A stretch of DNA of 64,000 nt from Gordonia liuliyuniae (lineage in GTDB: Bacteria; Actinomycetota; Actinomycetes; Mycobacteriales; Mycobacteriaceae). The first letter of the stretch is position 1; each line of letters starts with the position of its first letter. The notes below the pieces were generated by a model. It saw only the letters and a list, made by a program, of their open reading frames with translations, was not told the origin of the DNA and did not search any database. The DNA lies in the NCBI RefSeq assembly GCF_021739025.1, contig NZ_JAKKOT010000003.1, forward strand, positions 744,001-808,000. The letters run 5' to 3'. The translations under genes were made by a program, and so were the position numbers. Positions 16,407 through 24,674 of the stretch are shown here, one piece after another.

Positions 16407-16898
16407 TCACGACCCGCGGACGTCGAACACAACGTGAACCAGAGCGCTTACGCGCTCGGCGCTCCCGCCTCCAGCCAGCCAGTCAATAGGCGACACCGCT
16501 TCGCCGGCGACGACGAGATCACTGTGAGGAGTCTGCGCGAACCAAGCGATCGAGGTCGGATGTGCACTCTCCGGAAATATAGGAGCGATGCGAGACCATC
16601 CTGTGACTTCCCCGTCAGCGGTGAACTGGAATCGGGGAAATCGCCACTTCGTCCCGGCTTTGACTGCCAGAAGGCCACGTACCGTGGCGCGTTGGCGGAT
16701 GCGTGCCTGTGACACCTTGAGCAGATCGGCGACCTCGGCGGTGCTGAAGCTATGAGCCAGGAGATTGATATTGCGCCGCGTCGCCAGTGTCGAGGCACGC
16801 TTCTCGAATGGCGGCATCTCATCTACGAAGGACCCCGCTGCCCGGAGGGCTTTCTCCTGGTCGGCAGTGAGGATGCTCGATGCCGGCTGCCTAGCCAT
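16407..16898 (-). CDS. HTH protein with Xre/MbcA/ParS-like C-terminal region
   Basis: The centre holds a helix-turn-helix, FSTAEVADLLKVSQARIRQR, followed by a wing-like GLLAVKAGTKWRFPRFQF. The C-terminal region (SPIDWLAGGGSAERVSALV) matches the pattern of the toxin-binding domain of Xre/MbcA/ParS antitoxins. Such antitoxins normally pair with a RES toxin, which ADP-ribosylates or degrades NAD-linked targets, but no RES gene is visible next to it. It is therefore an orphan or a regulator of element functions. Its length of 163 residues is normal. Confidence 0.7.
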   Translation of the reverse strand: MARQPASSILTADQEKALRAAGSFVDEMPPFEKRASTLATRRNINLLAHSFSTAEVADLLKVSQARIRQRATVRGLLAVKAGTKWRFPRFQFTADGEVTGWSRIAPIFPESAHPTSIAWFAQTPHSDLVVAGEAVSPIDWLAGGGSAERVSALVHVVFDVRGS

Positions 16899-17049
16899 GA
16901 ATGATCGGTGCTGCTGACGCTACCGTGTAATAACACCAACGGGTCATGACAACATTTCTGTTATTGATATTTGCCCGATCGTACGCACCACCAGCCTGCG
17001 CCGCACAGCCGCCGGCCGGCGAGCGAACGGCGACGGCCGCGGCCACCGC

Positions 17050-17208
17050 TGGAGCAGATCGTCGGTGATGATCTCGCGGCCGACTTCGAACCGGCCATGG
17101 TCATCGATCTGATCTACGGTGCGCTTACTGCTGATCCCCGGGGCGAGCCTTGATCGGTCGTATGTCGACCGCCTACTGGACTTCGCGCTCGGTTCGCTCA
17201 GGGCCTGA
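17050..17208 (+). pseudogene. TetR-family regulator, C-terminal remnant
   Basis: Two adjacent frames together encode the end of a TetR protein: ADFEPAMVIDLIYGAL in one frame and SLDRSYVDRLLDFALGSL in the next, ending at TGA 17208. No N-terminal HTH is found upstream. A decayed fragment in an intergenic stretch (16899-17381) otherwise without genes. Confidence 0.6.
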
Positions 17209-17381
17209 TCCGACAGCGCCGACCGACAATTCGCTCTCATCAAAGGCCTGATCGAAATTCGACGCGCTGACTTGAGTCACTCAGTTACCGAACGGATCAT
17301 CTCGACGGCGGCGTCCATGCCCTGAACCGTCTTTGCGGGTTTCGTGAGGCGCGATGCCACCCGATCCGCTTAGATAGGTCG

Positions 17382-18569
17382 ATGACCGACGAACTGCCGA
17401 AGACCGACGAAAACGTCCCTTTCGATGACGTCGCTGCCGGGAGCGCCCACAGCCGAAGAACAGAGCCTTCCGGTGCCTCTCCAGCGAGCGAAGCGCTGAG
17501 GGAGGTCCTCGGAAACACAGGTCTCGCCAAACGAGTCGTCGACGCCCAGCGAGCAGCACTCGGCAGCGTGGGGTTCACCGAAGCCGTGACGCGCGCAATG
17601 GGAGGGACAACCATGGCCAAGCGACTGGCCCATGCGCAGCGCACTGCGAACGCGGCCTACGCGATTCCGGACCCGGTGAAGTTGCTCGGCATGAAGCCGG
17701 TTCAGATTGCTGAGACACAGCAACGCCTGCTACTCCAGGCCATTCCCGCGACCTCAGCCGCCGCGTCCGTGCTTGACGATATCTTGAAGTCTCAAAAATC
17801 CATGGTCGAGCGCGCGATGAAGCCGGTGCTCGACTCCCAGACGATGTGGGGCGAACAGCTCGCCGCCCAGCGCCAGATCATCCTGAGTAGCCTGGCCCCC
17901 GCGCTGTCGACGCTCGGCAGCCTGCGACGAGCGCTGTTCCCACCGAACCTGCGATCTCTCGAGGACCAGGACATGAGCGTCGTCGACGACATTGTGCTCA
18001 ACGAGGGAATCGCGATGTACGGGGTCCCGCGCACGGAGATCGTCGTGGCCCTCGTCAGGGCAGTGGACGTCGAATCGCGGCGCGCCGTCATCGACGATCG
18101 GCGAGACGACATACTCGACGACTGCCGCGCCGCGACAGGACGGTTCGGTACCGAGGCCGGACGGCCGTATGCCCGGCACCTGCTCGCAGCGATTGACGCG
18201 ATCGCAAGCGGTCACGCCGAGGCCGGGCAAGCCCTTGTCGGTTCGATCATCGACGCGGCCCTGACCAGCCTGTTCGAAGACGGCATGGGAGCCGAGCTCA
18301 AGCCGAAGGGAGACGACCGCAAACCTGCGGTCTACGACGATCTCGGAACGCGGGACCTCCTCGCTTTTGCGCCGATCTGGCAGACGTATCAGCATTACTT
18401 CGCAAAGCGCAAGGACCCGGTGCCTAACACGTTCAATCGCCATGCGACCGCGCATACGGTCAGCGACCTTCAATACAATGGCACGAACGCCGTGCAGGGT
18501 GCGCTGATCGCGTGTGCCCTCTTGCTGCGGTGCAACGAGGCGTTGGAGCTGAAGGTCGAAGCAGCATGA
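17382..18569 (+). CDS. Hypothetical protein with C-terminal HEPN-like motif
   Basis: A 395-residue soluble protein. The first half has Ala/Gln-rich helices with a repeated flavour (LAKRVVDAQRAAL and MAKRLAHAQRTAN). The C-terminal domain (EIVVALVRAVDVESRRAV onward) ends with FNRHATAHTVSDLQYNGTNA. This contains R-H-x3-H, an R-x4-H motif as in HEPN nucleases, within the NRHxxxH context seen in abortive-infection-type proteins. No named family can be assigned. The next small gene starts inside its stop codon (ATGA), so the two are coupled. A defence role is plausible from motif and location. Confidence 0.65.
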   Translation: MTDELPKTDENVPFDDVAAGSAHSRRTEPSGASPASEALREVLGNTGLAKRVVDAQRAALGSVGFTEAVTRAMGGTTMAKRLAHAQRTANAAYAIPDPVKLLGMKPVQIAETQQRLLLQAIPATSAAASVLDDILKSQKSMVERAMKPVLDSQTMWGEQLAAQRQIILSSLAPALSTLGSLRRALFPPNLRSLEDQDMSVVDDIVLNEGIAMYGVPRTEIVVALVRAVDVESRRAVIDDRRDDILDDCRAATGRFGTEAGRPYARHLLAAIDAIASGHAEAGQALVGSIIDAALTSLFEDGMGAELKPKGDDRKPAVYDDLGTRDLLAFAPIWQTYQHYFAKRKDPVPNTFNRHATAHTVSDLQYNGTNAVQGALIACALLLRCNEALELKVEAA

Positions 18570-18730
18570 CGGACGACACGAGCTGGGTCGGACCCGTCGT
18601 CGGCGTGCTCGCCGAGGCCGAGGATGCGATCGTAGAGGCGCAGGGCATGCCAGCTGGTGTCCGCGCGCGACTCGACGACGTGATCGACCGGCTCAACCGG
18701 GGTGCGGACGAAGCTGACCCGCACACATGA
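18566..18730 (+). CDS. Small acidic protein coupled to the HEPN-like gene
   Basis: A 54-residue acidic helical protein (MTDDTSWVGPVVGVLAEAED start) whose ATG overlaps the upstream stop. It resembles the frameshifted small gene at 6787-6977. Small acidic partners of HEPN proteins are often antitoxins; here that is only a suggestion. Confidence 0.55.
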   Translation: MTDDTSWVGPVVGVLAEAEDAIVEAQGMPAGVRARLDDVIDRLNRGADEADPHT

Positions 18731-18873
18731 AAGAACCTCCGCAAGTTCTGTTTCTGGCTGTTGAGTCTGCGATACAGCAACTGTTCCGGAGACCCCATTT
18801 CATCATCGATCCGATGCGCACCCCCCTGCTTCTATCGGCCCTACCCGGCCTCTAGCGAGTCTTACCGTGACGA
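18731..18873. other. Convergent intergenic region
   Basis: Lies between the 3' ends of the small acidic gene and the relaxase gene. No clear terminator hairpin or gene is recognised. Confidence 0.3.
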
Positions 18874-20781
18874 TCATCCGATTCCGTATCCATAATCCGA
18901 ATCCTGCTGCCGTCCGGCCTGTTTGCTCGCCTGCCGGTTCTGACCCAGGGCTCCCCGCACCGCGGCGTCGACCTTCGCGCGGCGCTGCCCCTCGGTTTCT
19001 TTGATGTCCACTTTGCGGCCCATGCCCTTCTGCCTGTGGATCTCCTTCTGGCCGAGGGCCACGTAATGATCGAGGGCGTTGCCCTTGCCTTCATGCGCGA
19101 AAGTCGTGGTGTCCTCTCGCAGCGCTTGGACGATCCAGCGATTCATGCCGGCTTTCGCTGCCTCCTGGTCGAAAGCATTGACCTCTGCCCACGCCGCGTC
19201 GGCTTTGGCGAGATCGGCCGCGACCTTCGCCTCCCGTTCGGCGAGGTCGGCCTTCGCCTTGCGGATGCCCTCGGTGTAGCCCTTCTCACGGGCGCGATCA
19301 CGCTCGACAGCAGCGGCGTTGCGGGCGTCCTCGGTCTCGGCGTAGCCCCGCCGAATGCCCTCGGCTCGGGCCTGTTCGATTTCCTTGGCCTTGGTCGGCT
19401 CGAAAGCCTGCTTCTCGGCCTCGAGAGCCCCGCGGTCGGATTTGATGGACGCCTCGCGCCGGTCGAGAAGCTCGCGCTGGTCAAGCAGGAGTTGGGCATG
19501 TTTCTGCTGCACGGCATGTGCCCTTTGCGCGTCGGCCGCGCGCGCCGACAGCTCGGCGTTTACGTCGACCACCAGCGGTCCGCTGCCCGTATCGACCGTC
19601 GCGGTCACCGCGTCGCCGTCGCGGGTCAGCGTGACACCCTTGAGGGGCTCCCTCGCGACGACTGCCTGCGCCGCCCATCCCTCGTAGGTGCCGCCGGTGT
19701 GGCGGACGTACTCGACGTAGGCGGCTTCGTCCTGCTCCCACGGCGGGCGACCGTCGGCCGTGAGGTAGACCGGCCGCGGTCGGTCCGGCATCAGAGTGCT
19801 CGTCGGCATCACCAGCGCCTGCTCTGAAACTTCGAGCGTCTCGCCGCGGGCCAGGGTCGCTGCGTTCTCGGCGCAGCGCTCCGCGACCTTGGACCTGGTG
19901 AACTCCGGGCCGATGCCGGCTTTGCCGCGGGAGCGTGCTTTTCGCTCCAGCCCGTCGTCGCCGATCCAGGAGTACGAGACCCCGGCCTTGCCCCGGACCC
20001 GCACGTCGACGGCCGCCGCCTGGCAGCGCGCGACGTAGTCCTCCCAAGAGACCGATTGCGCCGCCGCGGTGCGCAGCTTGAGACGCACCTGGTCGTAAGT
20101 GCTGTGCCCGCGCTCGGCGCGCTGGGCCAGGTCCTGCTTGGACGCCGAGCCGTCGGCGAACTTCCGGCACGTCTCGACAAAGGCGGCGTTGTCGTACTTC
20201 CACTCGCGCAGCACCACGGCATCAGTGACGTGGCGTAAGCGGAATATGTTCTTGAGGTCTCCGTCGATTGCGCGGCCGGCCGGATACGATTTCACCAGCT
20301 CGTCGCTGTCGGCGTTCTGCCAACGTAAGGACACTTCCTGCTCGGCCACGTTGGCCACGACGATGTGAGAGTGCCAGTGTCCGGCGACCCACTTCTGGTC
20401 GTCGCCCTGACCCTCCCAGCGGCCGTTATCGCGCTGGGTGACGATCTTGATCTGGCGGCCCGGCCACGCCTCGCGCGCCCACTCGCGGGCCAGTCGATGC
20501 GCCACCGCGCCCAGCTCGTCGTCGCCGGGGTCCAGCTCCTCGTGGGAGTGCGACAGGACGTACGAGTAGGCGTCGATCTCCAGATCGCCCTTGCCGTAGG
20601 CGAGCCGCGTGCGCAGCATGTCGCCTACGAAAGTCTCCGGCCGACAGTCGCCGAGCGTGCTCATCCACTCCACGCGCGCGGACGGACCGCCGGGGCGGTC
20701 CTGGTCGTGCGCGGCAGCGCTGCTGATGTAGTCGTCGAAGCCCTTCACGAACGGTAGCGACGAGCCGCTCAGTGTTGTCAT
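18874..20781 (-). CDS. Relaxase / mobilisation nuclease
   Basis: Predicted to nick the plasmid-like form at oriT and pilot the strand into a recipient. The N-terminal 300 residues carry a relaxase fold with the metal-binding three-His motif HWHSH (AGHWHSHIVVANV near residue 136). A candidate catalytic Tyr lies in the EIDAYSYVLSHSHEELD region. The C-terminal half is a long charged helical region (ALEAEKQAFEPTKAKEIEQA) typical of coiled-coil tails of MobA-like proteins. At 635 residues it is a full-length relaxase, most like the MOBP group. It overlaps the MobC-like gene by four bases. Without secretion genes nearby, transfer would need a helper. Confidence 0.87.
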   Translation of the reverse strand: MTTLSGSSLPFVKGFDDYISSAAAHDQDRPGGPSARVEWMSTLGDCRPETFVGDMLRTRLAYGKGDLEIDAYSYVLSHSHEELDPGDDELGAVAHRLAREWAREAWPGRQIKIVTQRDNGRWEGQGDDQKWVAGHWHSHIVVANVAEQEVSLRWQNADSDELVKSYPAGRAIDGDLKNIFRLRHVTDAVVLREWKYDNAAFVETCRKFADGSASKQDLAQRAERGHSTYDQVRLKLRTAAAQSVSWEDYVARCQAAAVDVRVRGKAGVSYSWIGDDGLERKARSRGKAGIGPEFTRSKVAERCAENAATLARGETLEVSEQALVMPTSTLMPDRPRPVYLTADGRPPWEQDEAAYVEYVRHTGGTYEGWAAQAVVAREPLKGVTLTRDGDAVTATVDTGSGPLVVDVNAELSARAADAQRAHAVQQKHAQLLLDQRELLDRREASIKSDRGALEAEKQAFEPTKAKEIEQARAEGIRRGYAETEDARNAAAVERDRAREKGYTEGIRKAKADLAEREAKVAADLAKADAAWAEVNAFDQEAAKAGMNRWIVQALREDTTTFAHEGKGNALDHYVALGQKEIHRQKGMGRKVDIKETEGQRRAKVDAAVRGALGQNRQASKQAGRQQDSDYGYGIG

Positions 20782-21500
20782 CTGTCTGCGCCTCCGACCA
20801 GCTTCTCAACCGCATCCGTCAGCCGCGCCAATTCGACGCGGTTGGCCGCCAGCTCCAGACGAACCGATTCGAGCTCACTGGTGATCGCCAGCGGCAGCTC
20901 CTGATACTTCTGGCAGAACCGGGTGAGCTGATTCAAGTTGTTGCCCTGTCGGGCAATCTCCACCGACTGCGAGCTCACCGCATCGGCCACCGCCCGCAGT
21001 TCGGCCTTGAGCTCCTTACGCAGCTGTCGGCGCACCAGTATCTCCACGCCCGCGGACTTTCTCTGCAGGTACGCGTCGACCGCAGTCTGCACGAGGTCGG
21101 TCAGGCTCCGCCCCTCGATCTTGGCGCGCCGCTCCAGCACCGCCCGAGTGCCCGGCCGCGGACGCCAGCCGATCAGCTTCTCCAACGGGGCCTTGGCCGC
21201 CGCTTCCTTGCGGACCTTCCGCGGGGCGTCCGAGCGGGCGTCGAAACGGTCGTCGATCCGCGCCGCCTGGCGGCACCACGACGCCGCTCGCTTCGCCGAG
21301 ACGCCGACTCCCTCGGCTATCGCCTCGTACGTCGCGCCGTCGGCGCGCATCCGCAGCGACTTCGTCACCACGGACTGCTCCGGCTCCGGGGCCCGGGTGC
21401 TCTTCACCGCCGCAGCGACTCCGGCGGCCAGCACGGCGTAGTCGAGCGGGCTATCGCCCGTCGACTCCGCCATACCGGCCTCCTGCGTCATAGAGGCCAA
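20778..21500 (-). CDS. MobC-like relaxosome accessory protein
   Basis: A 240-residue helical protein directly upstream of and overlapping the relaxase. It starts with an HTH-like segment (ATYEAIAEGVGVSAKRAASW), has a middle RHH-like stretch (EGRSLTDLVQTAVDAYLQRK), and ends in long helices containing GNNLNQLTRFCQKYQEL. The NLNQLTR phrase is characteristic of MobC-type mobilisation proteins. These bind oriT and assist the relaxase. Internal starts, such as the ATG nine codons in, are possible. The genes form a two-gene mobilisation operon read toward lower coordinates. Confidence 0.8.
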   Translation of the reverse strand: MASMTQEAGMAESTGDSPLDYAVLAAGVAAAVKSTRAPEPEQSVVTKSLRMRADGATYEAIAEGVGVSAKRAASWCRQAARIDDRFDARSDAPRKVRKEAAAKAPLEKLIGWRPRPGTRAVLERRAKIEGRSLTDLVQTAVDAYLQRKSAGVEILVRRQLRKELKAELRAVADAVSSQSVEIARQGNNLNQLTRFCQKYQELPLAITSELESVRLELAANRVELARLTDAVEKLVGGADR

Positions 21501-21790
21501 CCTACACCAAACGCTACCGCTAGCGCGGAAGATATTGCGGCCTCAGCGAGCGTCCCCGCCGTTAAACAGTCGGCGCTTCGCGCCTTCCGTTTACCGCCCT
21601 CGCTGCGCTCGGGCCAGCGGGGCTCGTTGGGGGACCGCTGCGCGCCCCCAAACCCCCAGCCATGCGCGGGGCTCGCGACCAACCGGGCGGCGGCACCTGA
21701 CCTGGCGCATTGGTCGGGCGACGTCGGGGAGCGAGCTGGCGCATGCGCTCGCCAAGCTGGCCCGCGCGTGTTAGCTTCTGCGGCCACCGC
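21501..21790. other. Putative origin of transfer region
   Basis: Non-coding DNA immediately upstream of mobC. It contains a tight hairpin GGCGC-TTC-GCGCC (21572-21584), a GC-rich dyad around CTCGCTGCGCTCG near 21600 and the palindrome CGCTAGCG near 21519. Relaxase operons commonly have oriT at this place. No nic site can be named with certainty. Confidence 0.45.
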
Positions 21791-22190
21791 GTGACCAACT
21801 TCGCTGATTCACTCGCCATCGACTGTGCGTGGTCGCCACGTGCAATCACTTGTCGCGGTCCGGTACCGCCAGGTCTGTCCCCTGAGTGCCGGTATCAAGG
21901 GTCGCTAGACAGCACTACCGTCTCTTAGGGGCCATTACAACTCGCTCTATGGAGACGTCAGTACCCACCTATAGACCGAGTGAGCCTCTGTGCACGTGCA
22001 AGAGCCATTACTACCGGCTTGTAGGGGACGCTCGCTTGTCCACAGTGGTGCCATTGTGCAGTCGGAGCCATACAAGAGCGACACTGTCGCCGAACTGGCC
22101 ACCGCCTACCAATGTGGGGAGGTCGAGAGTCGTGGACATCGCCACTTGCAGTCGCCTGCCCTGGTGCTCGGGCAGGGGTATTCTTTGGTC
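21791..22190. other. Intergenic region between mobilisation and replication blocks
   Basis: No convincing gene is seen; open frames here have no recognisable product. It probably contains promoters for the small genes that follow. Confidence 0.3.
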
Positions 22191-22331
22191 ATGGCGACTG
22201 AGCGCCGTGAGCACGAGCGCGCGAGCGAGGACCAAGCGGACGACCATGCCGAAGCGCGATGGCGGGTCGCGGAGGCATCCGCGCGGGTTGCGGAGTTGTC
22301 AGTTGAGCTGAATCGACGCCTGGCGCGCTGA
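22191..22331 (+). CDS. Small charged helical protein
   Basis: A 46-residue frame (MATERREHERASEDQADDHA start) of strongly helical, charged composition, ending VELNRRLAR. No strong ribosome-binding site; the start may be leaderless. Similar tiny charged proteins are common in actinobacterial mobile elements. Function unknown. Confidence 0.4.
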   Translation: MATERREHERASEDQADDHAEARWRVAEASARVAELSVELNRRLAR

Positions 22332-22345
22332 CGCAACGGCCTCCG

Positions 22346-22585
22346 ATGGACAGGAACCAGAACAAGCCGCGGACCCGGGTCGCGGCCGCCGCAGCCCGGG
22401 CCGCCATTGCGATCCGCGAATACGACGGCCGCGACGTCCCCGACTGGCTCCTCGCAGCAGCCGCAGCAGGGGATGCCACATCGACTACGCACCTTGTCGA
22501 GGAACAGTCTGATGGACGACCAGACCAGCGAGGCGAGGCGGGTGGAAGCCGCCCTCGCAGGCGCTATTGGCCTCTGAGGCGTTGA
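22346..22585 (+). CDS. Small hypothetical protein
   Basis: A 79-residue frame 14 bases after the previous small gene. The first 45 residues look protein-like (RAAIAIREYDGRDVPDWLL); the last 30 are Arg/Gly-rich. A second frame nearby (MDDQTSEARRVEAALAGAIG) also looks protein-like, so a frameshift near 22490 is possible. Function unknown. Confidence 0.35.
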   Translation: MDRNQNKPRTRVAAAAARAAIAIREYDGRDVPDWLLAAAAAGDATSTTHLVEEQSDGRPDQRGEAGGSRPRRRYWPLRR

Positions 22586-22924
22586 GTGATGAAGAGTTCC
22601 GAATTTGTGATGCAGGGGTTGCCTCTCGCATTGAACGGTTCCTTCCGACTATCGATATGTCTGGCCGCGGCTGTGGGAAAGCGAGGTAGAGCAATCGCGC
22701 AGCTCGGCGAGAACGTCGGAGGGAGTGTGTTGCAGATCGCGCAGTGGGCGACGCCTGACGCTGGCGGATTCGGTGAGTCGTCCCTGATTGTGGGAGCACG
22801 GAACGACTTCGGTGAGCGAGTGCGGGAGGGACTCTCGACCGGTGTTTGAGCGCCTCGATTGGAATGTCCGTGAGCTGGTCATTCACCGAGGTTTCTTTGT
22901 AGCTCGCACCAGCAATTCCCATGG
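22586..22924. other. Region without a supported gene
   Basis: Open frames exist on both strands, but none has a recognisable composition or family. It lies at the 3' end of the replication-type gene. Confidence 0.3.
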
Positions 22925-24055
22925 TCAGCTCACTTTCGTCCTCAGCCAAGATTCGATGGCGCTGGACGGATCGAGATTGGGGAAATCTGCCATCGCAACG
23001 CGGACAGCTTGCCGACGAGCCACGTCGGGAGGCACGCCAGTCTCGAGGTTCTGAGCAACCTCTGCAAGGTGCTCTCGGAGGACTGGTGGCACAGACGCCA
23101 CTAGAGTCTCCAGCTCCTGGTTCTCTACCCGAATAGCCGACCGGCGTTCAGCTTCTCCAGAGCGATCGTACTGCGCCGGAGACGGTGTCGTAGCCGGCCG
23201 TTGCGGTCCGTGACCATGAGTCACTGCCGGCACAGATCGCGATGCCAGGAGTCCGGGCATTCCTACGCTCACCAGCCAGCCCGACGGCGAGTCGGCCTTG
23301 AGAGCAGCCTCGATAAGCAGATCAGGATTTAGGCCCGCAGCAACGGCCCTCGTCGCCTGACGATTCAAGGTCCGGCGGGCGTCTGCGCTGACCAAAGGGG
23401 TGTGGCCTCTCGCTGTGAATTCGATACTTGCCCGGGCGGCGAAGTCCGTCGGTCTCGCCCCCATCTCGATGTCCTCCTCCGGTAGCTGGCCCGCGACCCT
23501 GGTGGAGGGGGGAAGGGAGGAGGCTTCTTCTAGTTCTTTAGATAAAGGAGGGAAGTCGGATTCCGACTCCTCACAGAGGTCGGATTCCGACTCCTCGGGC
23601 GGTCGGATTCCGACTTGTCGGGACGACCTGCGGTTCTGTAGGGCTTCGGTGCGAATCTCCGGTGTGGCGGGTGTCGCGTAGTTGATGCTCCAGACCTGCG
23701 TGGAGTCCCATGTAGACGCACGTCTGGAGTCGAGAAACCGGCGTGTGCGAAGCAGCTTGATCGCTGCCTTCACAACAGAGTTCTTGAGCCGCGTTTCGCG
23801 GCAGATCTCATCGATAGTTGCGGGCCATCCGTTGGGGTGGACGTCGTAGCGGAAAGCGATCCGTTGGAGGACGATCGCCGCGTTCCATCCGATTTCGTCG
23901 ACTAGCGCCATCCGGACCAAGATGAAATCGGGCGCGATCAACAGGTTGCGATCAAGGCCCTGCGGCTCTCCATCGCCGGATGTAGCATCAACGCGAGACG
24001 TAGTAATCTCGGGTACCCCGGAGTCGTTGGCTCCGGGGTTTTCGTTTGTCGTCAT
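22925..24055 (-). CDS. Replication-type winged-helix protein
   Basis: A 376-residue protein. Residues 38-125 hold a winged-helix module (DEIGWNAAIVLQRIAFRYD, then PATIDEICRETRLKNSVVKA and a Trp-containing strand), as in replication initiators and DnaD-like proteins of phages and plasmids. A low-complexity acidic linker (EESESD repeats) follows, then a C-terminal helical domain (TRAVAAGLNPDLLIEAAL; a PSGWLVSVG segment) resembling helicase-loader tails. The excisionase-like gene lies five bases upstream in the same operon. Three palindromic iterons lie inside the linker-coding DNA. An initiator role is supported by domain architecture and the iterons but not proven. Confidence 0.6.
   Translation of the reverse strand: MTTNENPGANDSGVPEITTSRVDATSGDGEPQGLDRNLLIAPDFILVRMALVDEIGWNAAIVLQRIAFRYDVHPNGWPATIDEICRETRLKNSVVKAAIKLLRTRRFLDSRRASTWDSTQVWSINYATPATPEIRTEALQNRRSSRQVGIRPPEESESDLCEESESDFPPLSKELEEASSLPPSTRVAGQLPEEDIEMGARPTDFAARASIEFTARGHTPLVSADARRTLNRQATRAVAAGLNPDLLIEAALKADSPSGWLVSVGMPGLLASRSVPAVTHGHGPQRPATTPSPAQYDRSGEAERRSAIRVENQELETLVASVPPVLREHLAEVAQNLETGVPPDVARRQAVRVAMADFPNLDPSSAIESWLRTKVS
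23555..23614. repeat. Three palindromic iterons inside the replication-type gene
   Basis: GTCGGATTCCGAC occurs at 23555-23567, 23579-23591 and 23602-23614. Each is a perfect 6-base inverted repeat around a central T. Start-to-start spacings are 24 and 23 bases, close to two helical turns. The spacing change puts one copy in a different reading frame, so the DNA rather than the peptide is conserved. Likely binding sites of the encoded protein, possibly the replication origin. Confidence 0.75.
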
Positions 24056-24060
24056 CAGGC

Positions 24061-24414
24061 TCAGGCCGCCTGCCGCCTTTGTAGCTGCGAGACGAACTCC
24101 CTGCCGAGTTTTCGGATCTGCGAGTCACTCAGAGGGGGAGCGGACGCGACGATGCGGGCCACTGCGGCCTCGACGTCTTCAGGGCTGGGGTCTACGGCCC
24201 GCTTGACGATGAGGCCGTCGAGGTCGTATTTGCGTACCCTCCAGCGCTTGCCGACTTTCTCGGCGGTAGCAAGCCGTCCTTCAGTGATATAGCGGCGAAG
24301 ACTGCTGTATCCGCCGTAATGCTCCTCTACGGCTTCAGCGAGCCATAGCCAGCGGAACGGATCGGCGAGGTCGAAATTGGTACGAGTTGAGGAGGGCGTG
24401 ATCGCCTGTGTCAT
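24061..24414 (-). CDS. Excisionase-like HTH protein
   Basis: A 117-residue protein with a MerR/excisionase-type winged helix: GGYSSLRRYITEGRLATAEK followed by the wing VGKRWRVRKYDLDGLIVKR. Such proteins bind att or promoter DNA and bias integrases toward excision, or act as repressors. It lies directly upstream of the replication-type gene, with a five-base gap, which is the usual position of recombination directionality factors in actinobacterial integrative elements. The C-terminal 40 residues are helical. Confidence 0.7.
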   Translation of the reverse strand: MTQAITPSSTRTNFDLADPFRWLWLAEAVEEHYGGYSSLRRYITEGRLATAEKVGKRWRVRKYDLDGLIVKRAVDPSPEDVEAAVARIVASAPPLSDSQIRKLGREFVSQLQRRQAA

Positions 24415-24674
24415 CGGAAATTCCCATGCTGGAATCTCCGGGAGGAGTGCGTCGCCGGCTGCTACCCAGGTTCACGGATGGCTACACCTGGACCTCGTAA
24501 AGGCTACCGACCGTAGTCGCAAATTCGCGTCTTAAGACGGTCGCTTATGCGAGCCGGTAGCGTGATCAACTCTAGCTCAGAGTCGTGCGACCTGCCACTA
24601 TGCGCTCAAATATGCCCAACTTACGGAATGCGGTCGAGTTCCGGTTTAACGTATAGTCGCGTTCCGGTTACCCC
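24415..24674. other. Intergenic region with a kinase-gene 3'-end remnant
   Basis: Holds the promoter of the excisionase-replication operon. At 24618-24656 the bases encode LRNAVEFRFNV and a stop, nearly the same end as the P-loop kinase at 27946-28416 (LEFRFNV). It is probably a scar of a former copy of that cassette. No intact gene. Confidence 0.5.

Noticed and set aside
19036..19827. Plus-strand frame inside the relaxase gene
   Set aside because: Overlaps conserved relaxase coding sequence and has no family pattern of its own.
22485..22949. Minus-strand frame after the replication-type gene
   Set aside because: Composition is Arg/Ser-rich, without motifs, and it overlaps plausible small plus-strand frames.
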